DNA of 64,000 nt, taken from assembly GCF_006715565.1 (NCBI RefSeq), contig NZ_VFNL01000001.1, forward strand, positions 3,286,001 through 3,350,000, read 5' to 3'. The position numbers and the translations under genes are program-made. Under the pieces are notes generated by a model. It saw nothing but the letters and a program-made list of their open reading frames with translations, did no database searches and was not told where the DNA came from. Shown piece by piece: positions 20,556-28,858 of the stretch (within the stretch, counting starts at the first letter, position 1; every line of letters begins with the position of its first letter). The DNA is from Microbacterium sp. SLBN-154. GTDB lineage: Bacteria > Actinomycetota > Actinomycetes > Actinomycetales > Microbacteriaceae.

Positions 20556-21748
20556 CGCCGCGCCTCCTCGACAGGACGACGCCGCGCACCCTCGTCGATC
20601 GCGCGCCGGTACAGCGCGAGATGCGCGGCCCGCACCTGGTCGCGCTCGTGCAGGCGCGCCCGGCGACGCGCGTCGCGCACTCCAGGCTCGTCCGCCGCCT
20701 GCCGGACGACCCGAGAGCGACGGATCGCCGCGGCCAGCGTCGCGGCGTCGTCGAGCTCGATGACCGAGAACGACGATGGATGCTGCGATGCGATGTGACC
20801 CACCGCGGTGCCCGCGACGGGTACCCCGAGGTCGAAGCACAGTTCCGCCCACCCCGAGTGGGTGCCGTGGCGATAGGGCACGACGAACAGGTCGAGCGCG
20901 CTGAGCCACGCCTCGACGTCGACATCCGCCATGCGAGCCGTGCGTCGCAGGTGTACGGACGGATGCTGCGCGGCGAGCGTCTCGAGACGCACGGCGAGCT
21001 CGGCGTCGCGCACCCGGTCGTTCATGAGGATCTCGATGATCACCGGCGTCTCGTCGGCCTCGAACAGCTCGGCGGCCGCCCCTGCAGCGCGCACGGCGCC
21101 CGCAGCGTCGATGTTCGGCCGGAGGTCGCGCAGGTGCATCCCGACGCGCACCTCGTTCCTGCGCGGGGCGGGCGTGCGAGCGTCTCCGCCGGCGCCGGCC
21201 AGCAGGGGGTGGGGGATCACCTCGCATTCGCGACCCCAGCGATGCTCGACCTCTGCGTCGGCGCCGGCGGTGAGCGTGATGAGGTGATCTGCGGCGGGGA
21301 TGATCACATCGAGCAGATCGCCGTAGCCGCTCTGGTCGATGAGCTGCGGATTCTCCAGGTCGTGCACGGTGTAGATGACCGGAAGGCGGAGGTCACGAGC
21401 GGTCGCGAGCGCCGCTTCGAGCTGGGCGGGCGAGAACGACTCGAGTCCGAAGTGCACGTGCAGCGCGTCGACGTGCTCGGCGTTGGCTCGCAGCCACCCC
21501 GTCGTCAGAGCGACGGGCGGCCACCACCGGCCGTCGGGAGCGCCGGGGACAGGCGGATCGGGCAGGACTTCCACGAAACGGCGGTCGGTGATCGCGTCCA
21601 CGTAGGGATGCGCGGCAGGGATCGAGGCGATGCGGACGAGGCCGGTGTCGGTGCGTATTTCTTCTCTCCCTCCGCCCGTCGAGCGCTCCGCGGTACCAGA
21701 TCCGCGCAGACGTCGCAATGGATACGGGCGAGGGAGGGACGACGTCAT
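20552..21748 (-). CDS. GT-B glycosyltransferase, first gene of the left arm
   Basis: The product is 398 residues. Recognisable segments are VDALHVHFGLESFSP, LPVIYTVHDLENPQ, ADHLITLTAGADAEV, CEVIPHPLL and the donor-domain block LDLFVVPYRHGTHSGWAELCFDLGVPV, which places a glutamate where family 4 enzymes have the EX7E motif. The first ~35 residues are low-complexity and arginine-rich, so the true start may be further in, but no good internal start codon is seen; the ATG at 21748 is used, with a TTG at 21754 also possible. It diverges from the WcbI-like gene with only 20 bp between start codons. Confidence 0.78.
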   Translation of the reverse strand: MTSSLPRPYPLRRLRGSGTAERSTGGGREEIRTDTGLVRIASIPAAHPYVDAITDRRFVEVLPDPPVPGAPDGRWWPPVALTTGWLRANAEHVDALHVHFGLESFSPAQLEAALATARDLRLPVIYTVHDLENPQLIDQSGYGDLLDVIIPAADHLITLTAGADAEVEHRWGRECEVIPHPLLAGAGGDARTPAPRRNEVRVGMHLRDLRPNIDAAGAVRAAGAAAELFEADETPVIIEILMNDRVRDAELAVRLETLAAQHPSVHLRRTARMADVDVEAWLSALDLFVVPYRHGTHSGWAELCFDLGVPVAGTAVGHIASQHPSSFSVIELDDAATLAAAIRRSRVVRQAADEPGVRDARRRARLHERDQVRAAHLALYRRAIDEGARRRPVEEARR

Positions 21749-21768
21749 CGACAAGCTACGTTCACATC
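21749..21768. promoter_or_regulatory. compact divergent promoter, probably leaderless on both sides
   Basis: The 20 bp between the two ATGs contain TACGTT (21757-21762), 6 bp before the rightward ATG, and TAGCTT on the reverse strand (21758-21753), 4 bp before the leftward ATG. The two -10-like hexamers overlap by 2 bp. A -10 ending about 6 bp before ATG is the hallmark of leaderless actinobacterial transcripts. Transcription start sites are not proven. Confidence 0.45.
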
Positions 21769-22695
21769 ATGAACGGTGCCCCGAATGTGCCCGCCGCCGT
21801 TGCGCCGGGCGACCCTTCGGTGATAACGCGACAGCAGCACTACGCCGAGTTCTTCGGGCTGTCCCCCGTGCCCGATCGGTACGGGATCGTCGTCGGCAAC
21901 TGCCAGGCCGAATCCCTCCGGATCGTGCTGGATGCCCCGGACCGGCCCTTCTTCCGCGTGCCTCCGGTGCACGAGATGACCGCCGACGAGGCCACGAGAC
22001 TCCACGAGATCATCACGGATGCGGCGTACGTGGTGACCCAGCCGATCCGACCCGATTACCGGGGCCTCCCCCTGGGCACCCGCCAGCTCGCGGCCGTGAC
22101 GGGGGGCGCCGTGCTGACCGTGCCGTCGGTCCGCTTCGCGGGGCTCCAGCCGTTCCAGGCCGCGATCCGGGTGCCGGGCGTGGACGAAGAACCGCCGATC
22201 GTGGCCTACCACGACGTCCGCACCCTCGCAGAGGCAGGCGGGATCGCCACGCGAACCGCGCTGGAACCCGGCGACGTCCGCAGCGTCGCGCGAGACTCGC
22301 TCGACGAGCTCCGCACACGCGAGCAGGACATCGACGTGCCGGTGTCCGACCTGTACGGCGCGCTCACCGCAGAGCACGCCCGCACGGTGAACCACCCCGG
22401 CAACGCGATCTGGCTGCCCCTCGGTGCGCGGGTGCTCGAGGCGCTGGGCCTCGACGGACCGGTGCACGATCCGGGGCGTCCCCTCCTCGCATCGGTCCGG
22501 AGCCCCCTCATCCCCGAGGTCGTCGAGGCCTGGTCGCTGCCGGAGCCCCCGCGCGCCCACTGGCTGGTGGAGGGCCGCCCGGTCGACGACGCCGAGGTGC
22601 GCGAGGCCCATCGCCGGTGGTACGCCGCCCACCCGGCTTTCGTCGATGCGGCGCTCACGCGCCTCGCGCCCCTCCTCGCCCGGTGGCGGTCATGA
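21769..22695 (+). CDS. WcbI-like polysaccharide biosynthesis protein
   Basis: The product is 308 residues. The block YGIVVGNCQAESLRIVL carries the GNCQ motif of the WcbI family, whose founding member takes part in Burkholderia capsule synthesis and binds coenzyme A. Further blocks include VTQPIRPDYRGLPLGTRQLA and TVPSVRFAGLQPFQAAI. An acyl- or acetyl-transfer role on a glycan is plausible but inferred. ATG at 21769 follows a TACGTT -10-like hexamer by 6 bp; an in-frame start at 21718 would lie inside the divergent gene and is less likely. It is the first gene of the right arm and overlaps the next by 4 bp. Confidence 0.8.
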   Translation: MNGAPNVPAAVAPGDPSVITRQQHYAEFFGLSPVPDRYGIVVGNCQAESLRIVLDAPDRPFFRVPPVHEMTADEATRLHEIITDAAYVVTQPIRPDYRGLPLGTRQLAAVTGGAVLTVPSVRFAGLQPFQAAIRVPGVDEEPPIVAYHDVRTLAEAGGIATRTALEPGDVRSVARDSLDELRTREQDIDVPVSDLYGALTAEHARTVNHPGNAIWLPLGARVLEALGLDGPVHDPGRPLLASVRSPLIPEVVEAWSLPEPPRAHWLVEGRPVDDAEVREAHRRWYAAHPAFVDAALTRLAPLLARWRS

Positions 22696-23663
22696 TCGCC
22701 GCGCCGTCCCTCGTCACGCACGAAGGCACGCACGGGGTCGCCGTGTACGGCCGGCAGCTCGCTGGGGCGATCGCGGCGCGACGCCTGGACGTGCGCGTGA
22801 TCGACGTGGCCCACGAACCGGGCGTCCCGGCGGGCCGGCCCGTCCATGTGCAGTTCACCGATCGGCTGTGGGGAGGGTCGCCCGAATCTGCGGCCGAGCG
22901 CGTCACCGCGCTCGCCGAGCGGCGACCGGTCACCGTCACGCTGCACGACCTGCCCCAGCCATCAGACGGACCGCGGAACCTTCCACGCCGGCAGGCCGCC
23001 TACGCCGCCGTCGCAGCCGCCGCCCGCGCCGTCGCGGTCAACAGCGATCACGAGCTCGCGCTACTGGGCGAGGCGGACATCCGTGCGAGGTCGGTCACCA
23101 GCATCCCCCTTCCCGTCGATGTCGCCGCAAGCACCGGTGCCGGCCTCCTCGACGGCACCGTCGGGGTTCTCGGCTTCTTCTACCCGGGCAAGGGTCACGA
23201 CGAGGTGGCCCTCGCGGCGGCGCAGGCGGGCATCCCACGGATGACGGTGCTCGGACGCGCCTCCGACGGGCACGCCACCGACCTCGAGACCTTCGTCCGC
23301 CGCGCGCACGCGCTCGACGTCGAGGTGGAGGTGACCGGATGGCTCGACGACGCCGAGCTCGCCCGCCGCGGTCGCACCGTCTCGGTGCCCGTGGTCGCGC
23401 ATCGCCACGTCTCGGCATCGGGGTCGCTCGCCACCTGGATCGGGTGGGGCCGGCGCCCCGTCGCCGAGCGGAACTGCTATGTCGACGAGATGGCACGGCT
23501 GCGCCCGGGAACGCTGCACACCGTTCACCCCGCGGACCTCGCGGCCGCCCTCCGCCTCGCGGCCGGCGACCCGGCGTCCACCCGGCACGGTCTGGACACG
23601 GTGCCGTTCTCCCTCGCCGAGGTCGCCGACGCGTACCTCTCCTGGTGGGACGATCTGCGATGA
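22692..23663 (+). CDS. GT-B glycosyltransferase
   Basis: The product is 323 residues. It opens with MIAAPSLVTHEGTHGVAVYG, a glycine-rich acceptor loop like that of family 4 enzymes, and contains VHVQFTDRLWGG, RPVTVTLHDLPQP, AVNSDHELALLGE, the linker SIPLPVDV, GVLGFFYPGKGHDEV and VEVEVTGWLDDAELA. The C-terminal part ends with AERNCYVDEMARL in place of the standard EX7E block, so it may be a divergent subfamily. There is no membrane segment. It overlaps both neighbours by 4 bp (ATGA). Function within the glycan pathway is unknown. Confidence 0.75.
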   Translation: MIAAPSLVTHEGTHGVAVYGRQLAGAIAARRLDVRVIDVAHEPGVPAGRPVHVQFTDRLWGGSPESAAERVTALAERRPVTVTLHDLPQPSDGPRNLPRRQAAYAAVAAAARAVAVNSDHELALLGEADIRARSVTSIPLPVDVAASTGAGLLDGTVGVLGFFYPGKGHDEVALAAAQAGIPRMTVLGRASDGHATDLETFVRRAHALDVEVEVTGWLDDAELARRGRTVSVPVVAHRHVSASGSLATWIGWGRRPVAERNCYVDEMARLRPGTLHTVHPADLAAALRLAAGDPASTRHGLDTVPFSLAEVADAYLSWWDDLR

Positions 23664-24961
23664 CGCCCCGCGAGCCTTGGATCGTCGGAAACTCGTGGGA
23701 CTGCCTCGACGGTGTCATCCCCGATCCGCTCCCCCGGGTCTCGGTGATCGTCGCCCACTTCGATCAGCCCGTCGAACTCGCCCGCACCCTCCATGCACTG
23801 GATGTGCAGGACTATCCCGCCGACCTCCTCGAGGTCATCGTCGCCGATGACGGCAGTCCGGGAGAGGTCGCGGTTCCCGCTGGTGTCACGCTGGTGCGGC
23901 AGGACGACCGCGGCTTCCGCCTCTCCGCCGTGCGCAACCTCGGCGTGCGCGCCAGCTCGGGCGACGTGCTCTGCTTCCTCGACGCCGACACGGCACCCGA
24001 GCCTGCCTACGTCCGCAGACTGGTCCGGCTGCCGGCGCTCCTCACAGAGGCCGTCACCGTGGGCCGACGGCGGCACGCCGACTTCGGCGGCCTCCGCCGG
24101 GACGCTCCCCTCCCCGAAGCGGCCGCCGAGCGAGAACTGGCCGAGCCGAGCTGGCTCCGCGACGCGTACGCGCAGACCCGCAACCTGCTCGACGCCGACG
24201 ACCGGTCGTATCGCTTCATCATCGGCGCCGTCATGGCCTGCTCGCGGCGCCTCTACGACGACGTCGCCGGCTTCGACGAGACGTTCACCGCCTACGGCGG
24301 CGAGGACTGGGAGTTCGCACACCGCGCCTGGCAGGCCGGCGCCGTCTTCGCCCATGTGCCCGACGCCGTCGCGTGGCACGACGGACCGGAGTGGTCCGAG
24401 CGGGACGGTTCGGACATCCCGCGCGCCAACGCCCAGTCGATCCGCCTCGCACGCGACATCCCCGTCCGCGGCTCCGCGCCGCGCGGCCTGCTGCCGACCG
24501 CACCCGACCTCGTCGTGCACGTCACGGGCTCTCCCCCCGCCGCGGCGCTCTTCCTCACCGTCGACTCCGTGCTCGCGGCCTTCCCCCGGGCGAGGGTGGT
24601 ACTGGACGACGGGGTCGATTCGCCCCTGCCCGACCCCCGGGTAGCGTCGGGAGCCCTTCCCGATGCTCGGGTCGCCCTCCGCGTCGACCGTCCGTTCGTC
24701 ATCACCGACCCTGCCTGGCTGATCGATCTCGTCGAGCGGCTCGGCACCGGAGACGTCGGAACGATCCGACTCACCGACGACACAGGCACGCACCTCGGCG
24801 CGCTCCGCTCGCGCCGCGCGACCAGACGCGCCGAGCGGTGGGGCACCGAATCCGCCTTCCGCGTCGCATCCGTCGTCGCATCGGGAGTGTCCGCGGTGCG
24901 CGACGATCCTCGGATCGAGGCCTGGGTGGGCGGATGGGGCGGACCCGACTCCTTCCGCTGA
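23660..24961 (+). CDS. glycosyltransferase family 2 with extra C-terminal domain
   Basis: The product is 433 residues. The GT-A core (about 25-290) shows PRVSVIVAHFDQPVELARTL, VIVADDGSPGE, SAVRNLGVRASSGDVLCFLDADTAPEP (metal-binding DAD) and FDETFTAYGGEDWEFAHRAWQAG, again the galactosyltransferase-type C-terminal motif. A further 140 residues (LVVHVTGSPPAAALFLTVDSVLA onward) look like a second, degenerate nucleotide-binding-like domain that I cannot place. It ends the right arm. Its resemblance to the GT2 at the far end of the left arm suggests both ends of the locus use related transferases. Confidence 0.8.
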   Translation: MTPREPWIVGNSWDCLDGVIPDPLPRVSVIVAHFDQPVELARTLHALDVQDYPADLLEVIVADDGSPGEVAVPAGVTLVRQDDRGFRLSAVRNLGVRASSGDVLCFLDADTAPEPAYVRRLVRLPALLTEAVTVGRRRHADFGGLRRDAPLPEAAAERELAEPSWLRDAYAQTRNLLDADDRSYRFIIGAVMACSRRLYDDVAGFDETFTAYGGEDWEFAHRAWQAGAVFAHVPDAVAWHDGPEWSERDGSDIPRANAQSIRLARDIPVRGSAPRGLLPTAPDLVVHVTGSPPAAALFLTVDSVLAAFPRARVVLDDGVDSPLPDPRVASGALPDARVALRVDRPFVITDPAWLIDLVERLGTGDVGTIRLTDDTGTHLGALRSRRATRRAERWGTESAFRVASVVASGVSAVRDDPRIEAWVGGWGGPDSFR

Positions 24962-24996
24962 CGCAAAAGTCCGGCGGGCGCAACCCCGACTTTGCG
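24962..24996 (+). terminator. hairpin after the right glycan arm
   Basis: CGCAAAAGTC (24962-24971) pairs with GACTTTGCG (24988-24996) apart from one bulged A, with a GC-rich 16-base loop. It starts directly after the TGA of the GT2 gene. It may end the glycan operon, and it also overlaps the likely promoter of the following SDR gene. No T-run follows, so termination is uncertain. Confidence 0.4.
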
Positions 24997-25010
24997 ACAG
25001 GTCAGCCACC

Positions 25011-25016
25011 TATCGT
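25011..25016 (+). promoter_or_regulatory. -10-like hexamer, leaderless start of SDR gene
   Basis: TATCGT ends 6 bp before the ATG at 25023. This spacing predicts transcription starting at the ATG itself. GCGCAACCCCG lies about 21-22 bp upstream of the hexamer; the same string precedes the paralogous SDR at 30808 at a similar distance and may be part of the -35 region. Confidence 0.4.
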
Positions 25017-25022
25017 GACCGC

Positions 25023-25922
25023 ATGAGCACTCGGGACCAGTACACCTTCGACGACCCGGTGAAGCGCTACTCGCGCGTCGAGCCACCGCTGCAGCACCAG
25101 CCCGAGCCGGGGGTGCAGGCGCGGATGCAGCCGGTACCCGACCTCGGTGAAGAGACCTACCGCGGCACCGGGCGTCTGGCAGGCCGGAAGGCCCTGATCA
25201 CCGGCGGCGACTCGGGGATCGGCGGCGCCGTCGCGATCGCGTTCGCCCGCGAGGGGGCCGATGTCGCGATCGTGCACCTCGCCGACGAGGCAGAGGATGC
25301 CGCGCACATCCTGACGCAGATCGCGCAGGCCGGAGCGCGGGGCCACGCGATCGTCGCCGACATCGCGGACGCCGCGCGCTGTCGCGAGGTCATCGACGAG
25401 GCGGTCTCGGCCCTCGGAGGCCTGGACATCCTGGTCAACAACGCCGGACGGCAGATCGCGGTCGACCGGGTCGAAGACCTCAGCGACAAACAGTTCGAGC
25501 TGACGTTCCGCACGAACGTCTTCGCGCCGTTCTGGCTGACGAAGGCAGCCCTCGCCCACCTTCCCGCGGGCTCGAGCATCATCAACACCGCCTCCCTCGA
25601 GGCCTACAAGCCCGCGCCCGACCGCCTCGACTACGCCGCGACGAAGGCAGCCATCAACAACCTCTCGAAGGGCCTCGCGCAGCAGCTCGCCGAGCGCGGA
25701 ATCCGGGTGAACGTGGTCGCGCCCGGGCCGGTCTGGACAGCTCTGCAGGTCTCGGACGGCGTCTCGGACGAGCAGATGACGGCCTTCGACGACGAGAACA
25801 CCTACCAGCGCTCCGGCCAGCCCGCCGAGCTGGCGCCCGCGTACGTGTTCCTCGCCTCGGCGGAATCCAGCTACGTCTCGGGCGCGACGCTGAACGTCAA
25901 CGGCGGGATGATCACCCCGTGA
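25023..25922 (+). CDS. short-chain dehydrogenase/reductase with N-terminal extension
   Basis: The product is 299 residues. The N-terminal ~45 residues (FDDPVKRYSRVEPPLQHQPEPG onward) are the extension seen in YhdG/YghA-type 'general stress' SDRs. The Rossmann motif is ALITGGDSGIGGAVA, followed by ILVNNAGRQ and the catalytic Ser-Tyr-Lys as NTASLEAY...RLDYAATKAA. The C-terminal YVFLASAESSYVSGATLNVNGG is standard. It is NAD(P)-dependent and cytoplasmic, substrate unknown. The stop overlaps the GTG start of the next gene, so it heads a three-gene operon with the hydrolase fusion and the GMC oxidoreductase. It is paralogous to the SDR at 30808. Confidence 0.88.
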   Translation: MSTRDQYTFDDPVKRYSRVEPPLQHQPEPGVQARMQPVPDLGEETYRGTGRLAGRKALITGGDSGIGGAVAIAFAREGADVAIVHLADEAEDAAHILTQIAQAGARGHAIVADIADAARCREVIDEAVSALGGLDILVNNAGRQIAVDRVEDLSDKQFELTFRTNVFAPFWLTKAALAHLPAGSSIINTASLEAYKPAPDRLDYAATKAAINNLSKGLAQQLAERGIRVNVVAPGPVWTALQVSDGVSDEQMTAFDDENTYQRSGQPAELAPAYVFLASAESSYVSGATLNVNGGMITP

Positions 25923-27292
25923 GACCCGAAGGCACGGTCTATGTGCTGCCGGGGCTCGGGCTGTCGGCCGAGGCCGCTGCCCCCCTCGCCGCGCACCTCT
26001 CCCCCGGCCTCGCGGTGGTCGGCATCGACCTGGCAGGGCACGGCGGGAGTGCGGATGCCACGGACGGCAGCGTCTCCGCCCTCGTCGACGGCGTGATCGC
26101 GGCGATCGCGCAGACGGCGACCGGGGGACCGTGGATCCTCTGCGGCCACAGCATGGGAGGGAAGGTCGCCGCCGTCGTCGCCGACCGCGTCCTCCGCGGC
26201 GACGCGCCCCTCTTCGGGCTCGCAGGGCTCGTCCTCCTCGCCCCCTCTCCGGCCACTCCCGAGCCGATGACCGCCGACAAGCGGGAGCAGATGCTCTCCT
26301 GGGTGGCGGACGGGCCGATCGCCGAGGGGCATGCACGGGAGTTCGTGGCCGACAACGTCGCCGCGCCGCTGGATCCCGCCGACGAGGCGGCAGCGATCGC
26401 GCAGGTGCAAACGATGTCGCCGCTCGCCTGGCGACGCTGGCTCGAAGAGGGCAGCCGCCAAGACATCAGCGCCGACCTGGACATCTCCGCCGTCCCCGCC
26501 GTCGTCCTCGCGGGTGCGGAGGATGCCGATCTCGGCGCCGACGCCCAGCCGGGCCTGGTCGCCCGCATCCTGCCGGACGCGACGATCACGTCGTTGCCCG
26601 GCGCCGGCCATCTGCTGCTGTTCGAGCGCCCGGCCGAGGTCGCCGAAGCGATCGAAGGACTCTGGGACGCCGTCTCGGCGGCCTCCACCCGCGTACCCGA
26701 GAGCTGGGGCCGTGTCATCGCCTCCGAGCGGACCGATGCCGAGACCCGCGGCATCCTCTCCCGCCGCCATCTCGCGGACGACCCCGACGCCCGACCGCAG
26801 GCGCTCTCTCGCGCGCAGCTCGTCCTTCTCGGGTCGATCGCAGCGCGCCTGATGCCGCGCGACCCCGACGACCGGTTCGACCTTGCTCGCGTCGTCGACC
26901 GCGAACTCGCCGCCGACCGAGGCGACGGCTGGCGCCCACCGGGTCTGCCACGCGACGCCGAGGCCTATCGGCTCGGGCTCGACGCGCTCGCCGAGGTCTG
27001 GCCTGGAGACACCACGAGCCAGGATCACCTCATCTCCGATCTCATCGCCGGACAGGGTTTCATCGGCTCCCCGTGGGACGACGAGACCACCCGGCGGTGG
27101 TTCGAAGACGTCCGCTCCGACCTCGCGCAGGCGTGGGTGTCTCACCCCGCCACCTCCGCCCGCCTCGGCTTCGACGGTTTCATCGCCGCGATCACCGCCC
27201 CTGACCCCGGGTTCTCCGAGCTGCGCGCCGGCCGCCGCGCAGCCTGGGAACCCGACACGCTCGGCACCCTCGCCCCGGAAGACGACGAATGA
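25919..27292 (+). CDS. alpha/beta-hydrolase fused to gluconate 2-dehydrogenase subunit 3-like domain
   Basis: The product is 457 residues with two unrelated parts. Residues 1 to about 245 are an alpha/beta hydrolase: nucleophile elbow CGHSMGG with Ser78, acid region VLAGAEDADLG and histidine in SLPGAGHLLLFERP. Residues about 265-457 match the small subunit (subunit 3) of gluconate 2-dehydrogenase, including LVLLGSIAARLMPRDPDD, FIGSPWDDETTRRWFEDVRSDLAQ, VSHPATSARLGFDGF and a terminal RAAWEP. The next gene is a GMC oxidoreductase of the matching large-subunit type (4-bp overlap), so the C-terminal domain probably accompanies that flavoprotein. The frame is continuous. The fusion is unusual to my knowledge. 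Confidence 0.85.
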   Translation: MRPEGTVYVLPGLGLSAEAAAPLAAHLSPGLAVVGIDLAGHGGSADATDGSVSALVDGVIAAIAQTATGGPWILCGHSMGGKVAAVVADRVLRGDAPLFGLAGLVLLAPSPATPEPMTADKREQMLSWVADGPIAEGHAREFVADNVAAPLDPADEAAAIAQVQTMSPLAWRRWLEEGSRQDISADLDISAVPAVVLAGAEDADLGADAQPGLVARILPDATITSLPGAGHLLLFERPAEVAEAIEGLWDAVSAASTRVPESWGRVIASERTDAETRGILSRRHLADDPDARPQALSRAQLVLLGSIAARLMPRDPDDRFDLARVVDRELAADRGDGWRPPGLPRDAEAYRLGLDALAEVWPGDTTSQDHLISDLIAGQGFIGSPWDDETTRRWFEDVRSDLAQAWVSHPATSARLGFDGFIAAITAPDPGFSELRAGRRAAWEPDTLGTLAPEDDE

Positions 27293-28842
27293 ATCTCACC
27301 GATATGCGCACCTACCCCACCGACGAGACCGTGGACGTCGTGGTGGTGGGCACCGGAGCCGGAGGCGGCCCGCTCCTCGCCCGCCTCGCCGCCGCGGGCC
27401 TCCGGGTCGTGGCGCTGGAGGCGGGCCCGAACTTCGATCCCGACCAGCTGATCCCCGACGAGGTCGAGGGCCGGCGCGTGAACTGGATGTCGGAGCGGAT
27501 CAGCGGCGGTGAGGCCCCGACCGCGTTCGGGCCGAACAACAGCGGCCGCGGAGTCGGCGGCGGCACCCTCCACTGGGGAGCGTTCACACCGCGCCCCGAC
27601 GCGCGCGACCTGGCGCTGCGGACAGAGTTCGGCGTGGGCGAGGACTGGCCGATCGACCACGGCGAGCTCACCCGTTACATCGAGGAGGTCGAGCGCACCA
27701 TCGGCGTCTCGGGCCCGACCCCCTACCCGTGGGACAAGGGGCGGACATATCACTGGCCCGGTACGGAGCGGAACGCTCCCGCCGAGCTCGTCGCCGAGGG
27801 GTGCGAGACACAGGGCATCCGCACCGCCACAGCCCCCGCGGCGATCCTCACCCGCGACCACGATCAGCCGCACTACGGCCGACGCTCGCGGAACCTCAAC
27901 CTCGGCAGCATCCATCAGGGCGACCGCAGTGACGCCAAGGCGACCACGGCGAACACCTATCTGCCTGCGGCAGTGGCGGCCGGCGCCGAGATACGCCCCG
28001 ACAGCACGGTGCACGGCATCGAGCTCGACCGTGCCGGCCGGATCGTCGCAGTGGTGTACACCCGCGACGGGCGGGAGATGCGTCAGCGATGCGCGACGCT
28101 GGTGCTGGCCGCGGGCGGGGTCGAGACGCCTCGCCTGCTCCTTCACACGGGGCTGTCGAATTCCAGTGGGATGGTGGGGCGAAATTTCCTCGCGCACGGC
28201 GCACTGCAGGCGTGGGGCCGGGTCGATGCACAGGTCCGGGGTTACCGCGGCTATCCGTCCTCCCTCATCAGCGAGGACTTCATCCGACCCGCCGACGCCG
28301 ATTTCGCCGGTGGGTATCTCATCCAGAGCCTCGGCGTCATGCCGGTGACGCACGCCACGATGCTCGTGCGCGGCGGCGACCTGTGGGGCCGCGAGCTGAT
28401 GGAGGCCCTCGACGCGTGGCAGTTCTCGATCGGCGTCGGGATCAACGCCGAATGCCTTCCCGCCGAGCGGAATGGGCTGGTGCTCTCAGACGAGCAGGAC
28501 GAATTCGGTGTGCCCCGCGCCGCGGTGACGTTCACCCCGGGGCCGAACGAGAAGGCCATCGACGACCACGCGTCCCGCACCCTCACCGGCATCCTCGAGG
28601 CCGCGGGAGCCCGGGACATCCGTGTCCTCGCCCGATCGGCGCACACCCTCGGCACGTGCCGGATGAGCATCGACCCGGCCGGCGGCGTCGTCGATGCCGA
28701 CGGCCGGAGTCACGACATCCCGAACCTCTGGGTGTGCGACAACTCGACCTTCCCGAGCGCCCTGTCGGCCAATCCGTGTCTGGCGCAGATGGCCCTGTCG
28801 CTGCGGACGGCGGATCGGATGCTGGGCTCTCGCGCCGCCTGA
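27289..28842 (+). CDS. GMC-family oxidoreductase (gluconate 2-dehydrogenase large-subunit type)
   Basis: The product is 517 residues. FAD binding is shown by VDVVVVGTGAGGGPLLARLAAAGLRVVALEAG near residues 16-47, and RGVGGGTLHWGAF is the second GMC signature. Near the C-terminus, SAHTLGTCRM holds the proposed catalytic histidine and NPCLAQMALSLRTADRM the partner asparagine. It should oxidise an alcohol, sugar or sugar acid in concert with the subunit-3-like domain encoded just upstream (ATG overlaps its stop). No signal peptide or Tat motif is visible, and no cytochrome subunit is nearby, so the electron acceptor is unclear. Confidence 0.88.
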   Translation: MNLTDMRTYPTDETVDVVVVGTGAGGGPLLARLAAAGLRVVALEAGPNFDPDQLIPDEVEGRRVNWMSERISGGEAPTAFGPNNSGRGVGGGTLHWGAFTPRPDARDLALRTEFGVGEDWPIDHGELTRYIEEVERTIGVSGPTPYPWDKGRTYHWPGTERNAPAELVAEGCETQGIRTATAPAAILTRDHDQPHYGRRSRNLNLGSIHQGDRSDAKATTANTYLPAAVAAGAEIRPDSTVHGIELDRAGRIVAVVYTRDGREMRQRCATLVLAAGGVETPRLLLHTGLSNSSGMVGRNFLAHGALQAWGRVDAQVRGYRGYPSSLISEDFIRPADADFAGGYLIQSLGVMPVTHATMLVRGGDLWGRELMEALDAWQFSIGVGINAECLPAERNGLVLSDEQDEFGVPRAAVTFTPGPNEKAIDDHASRTLTGILEAAGARDIRVLARSAHTLGTCRMSIDPAGGVVDADGRSHDIPNLWVCDNSTFPSALSANPCLAQMALSLRTADRMLGSRAA

Positions 28843-28858
28843 CGCGCACCTCGAGAGG

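Noticed and set aside
17579..24961. Calling the glycan locus a capsule or O-antigen cluster
   Set aside because: No Wzx, Wzy, Wza, ABC exporter, chain-length regulator, initiating phosphoglycosyltransferase or nucleotide-sugar enzyme is present. Only the transferases and WcbI-like protein can be supported.
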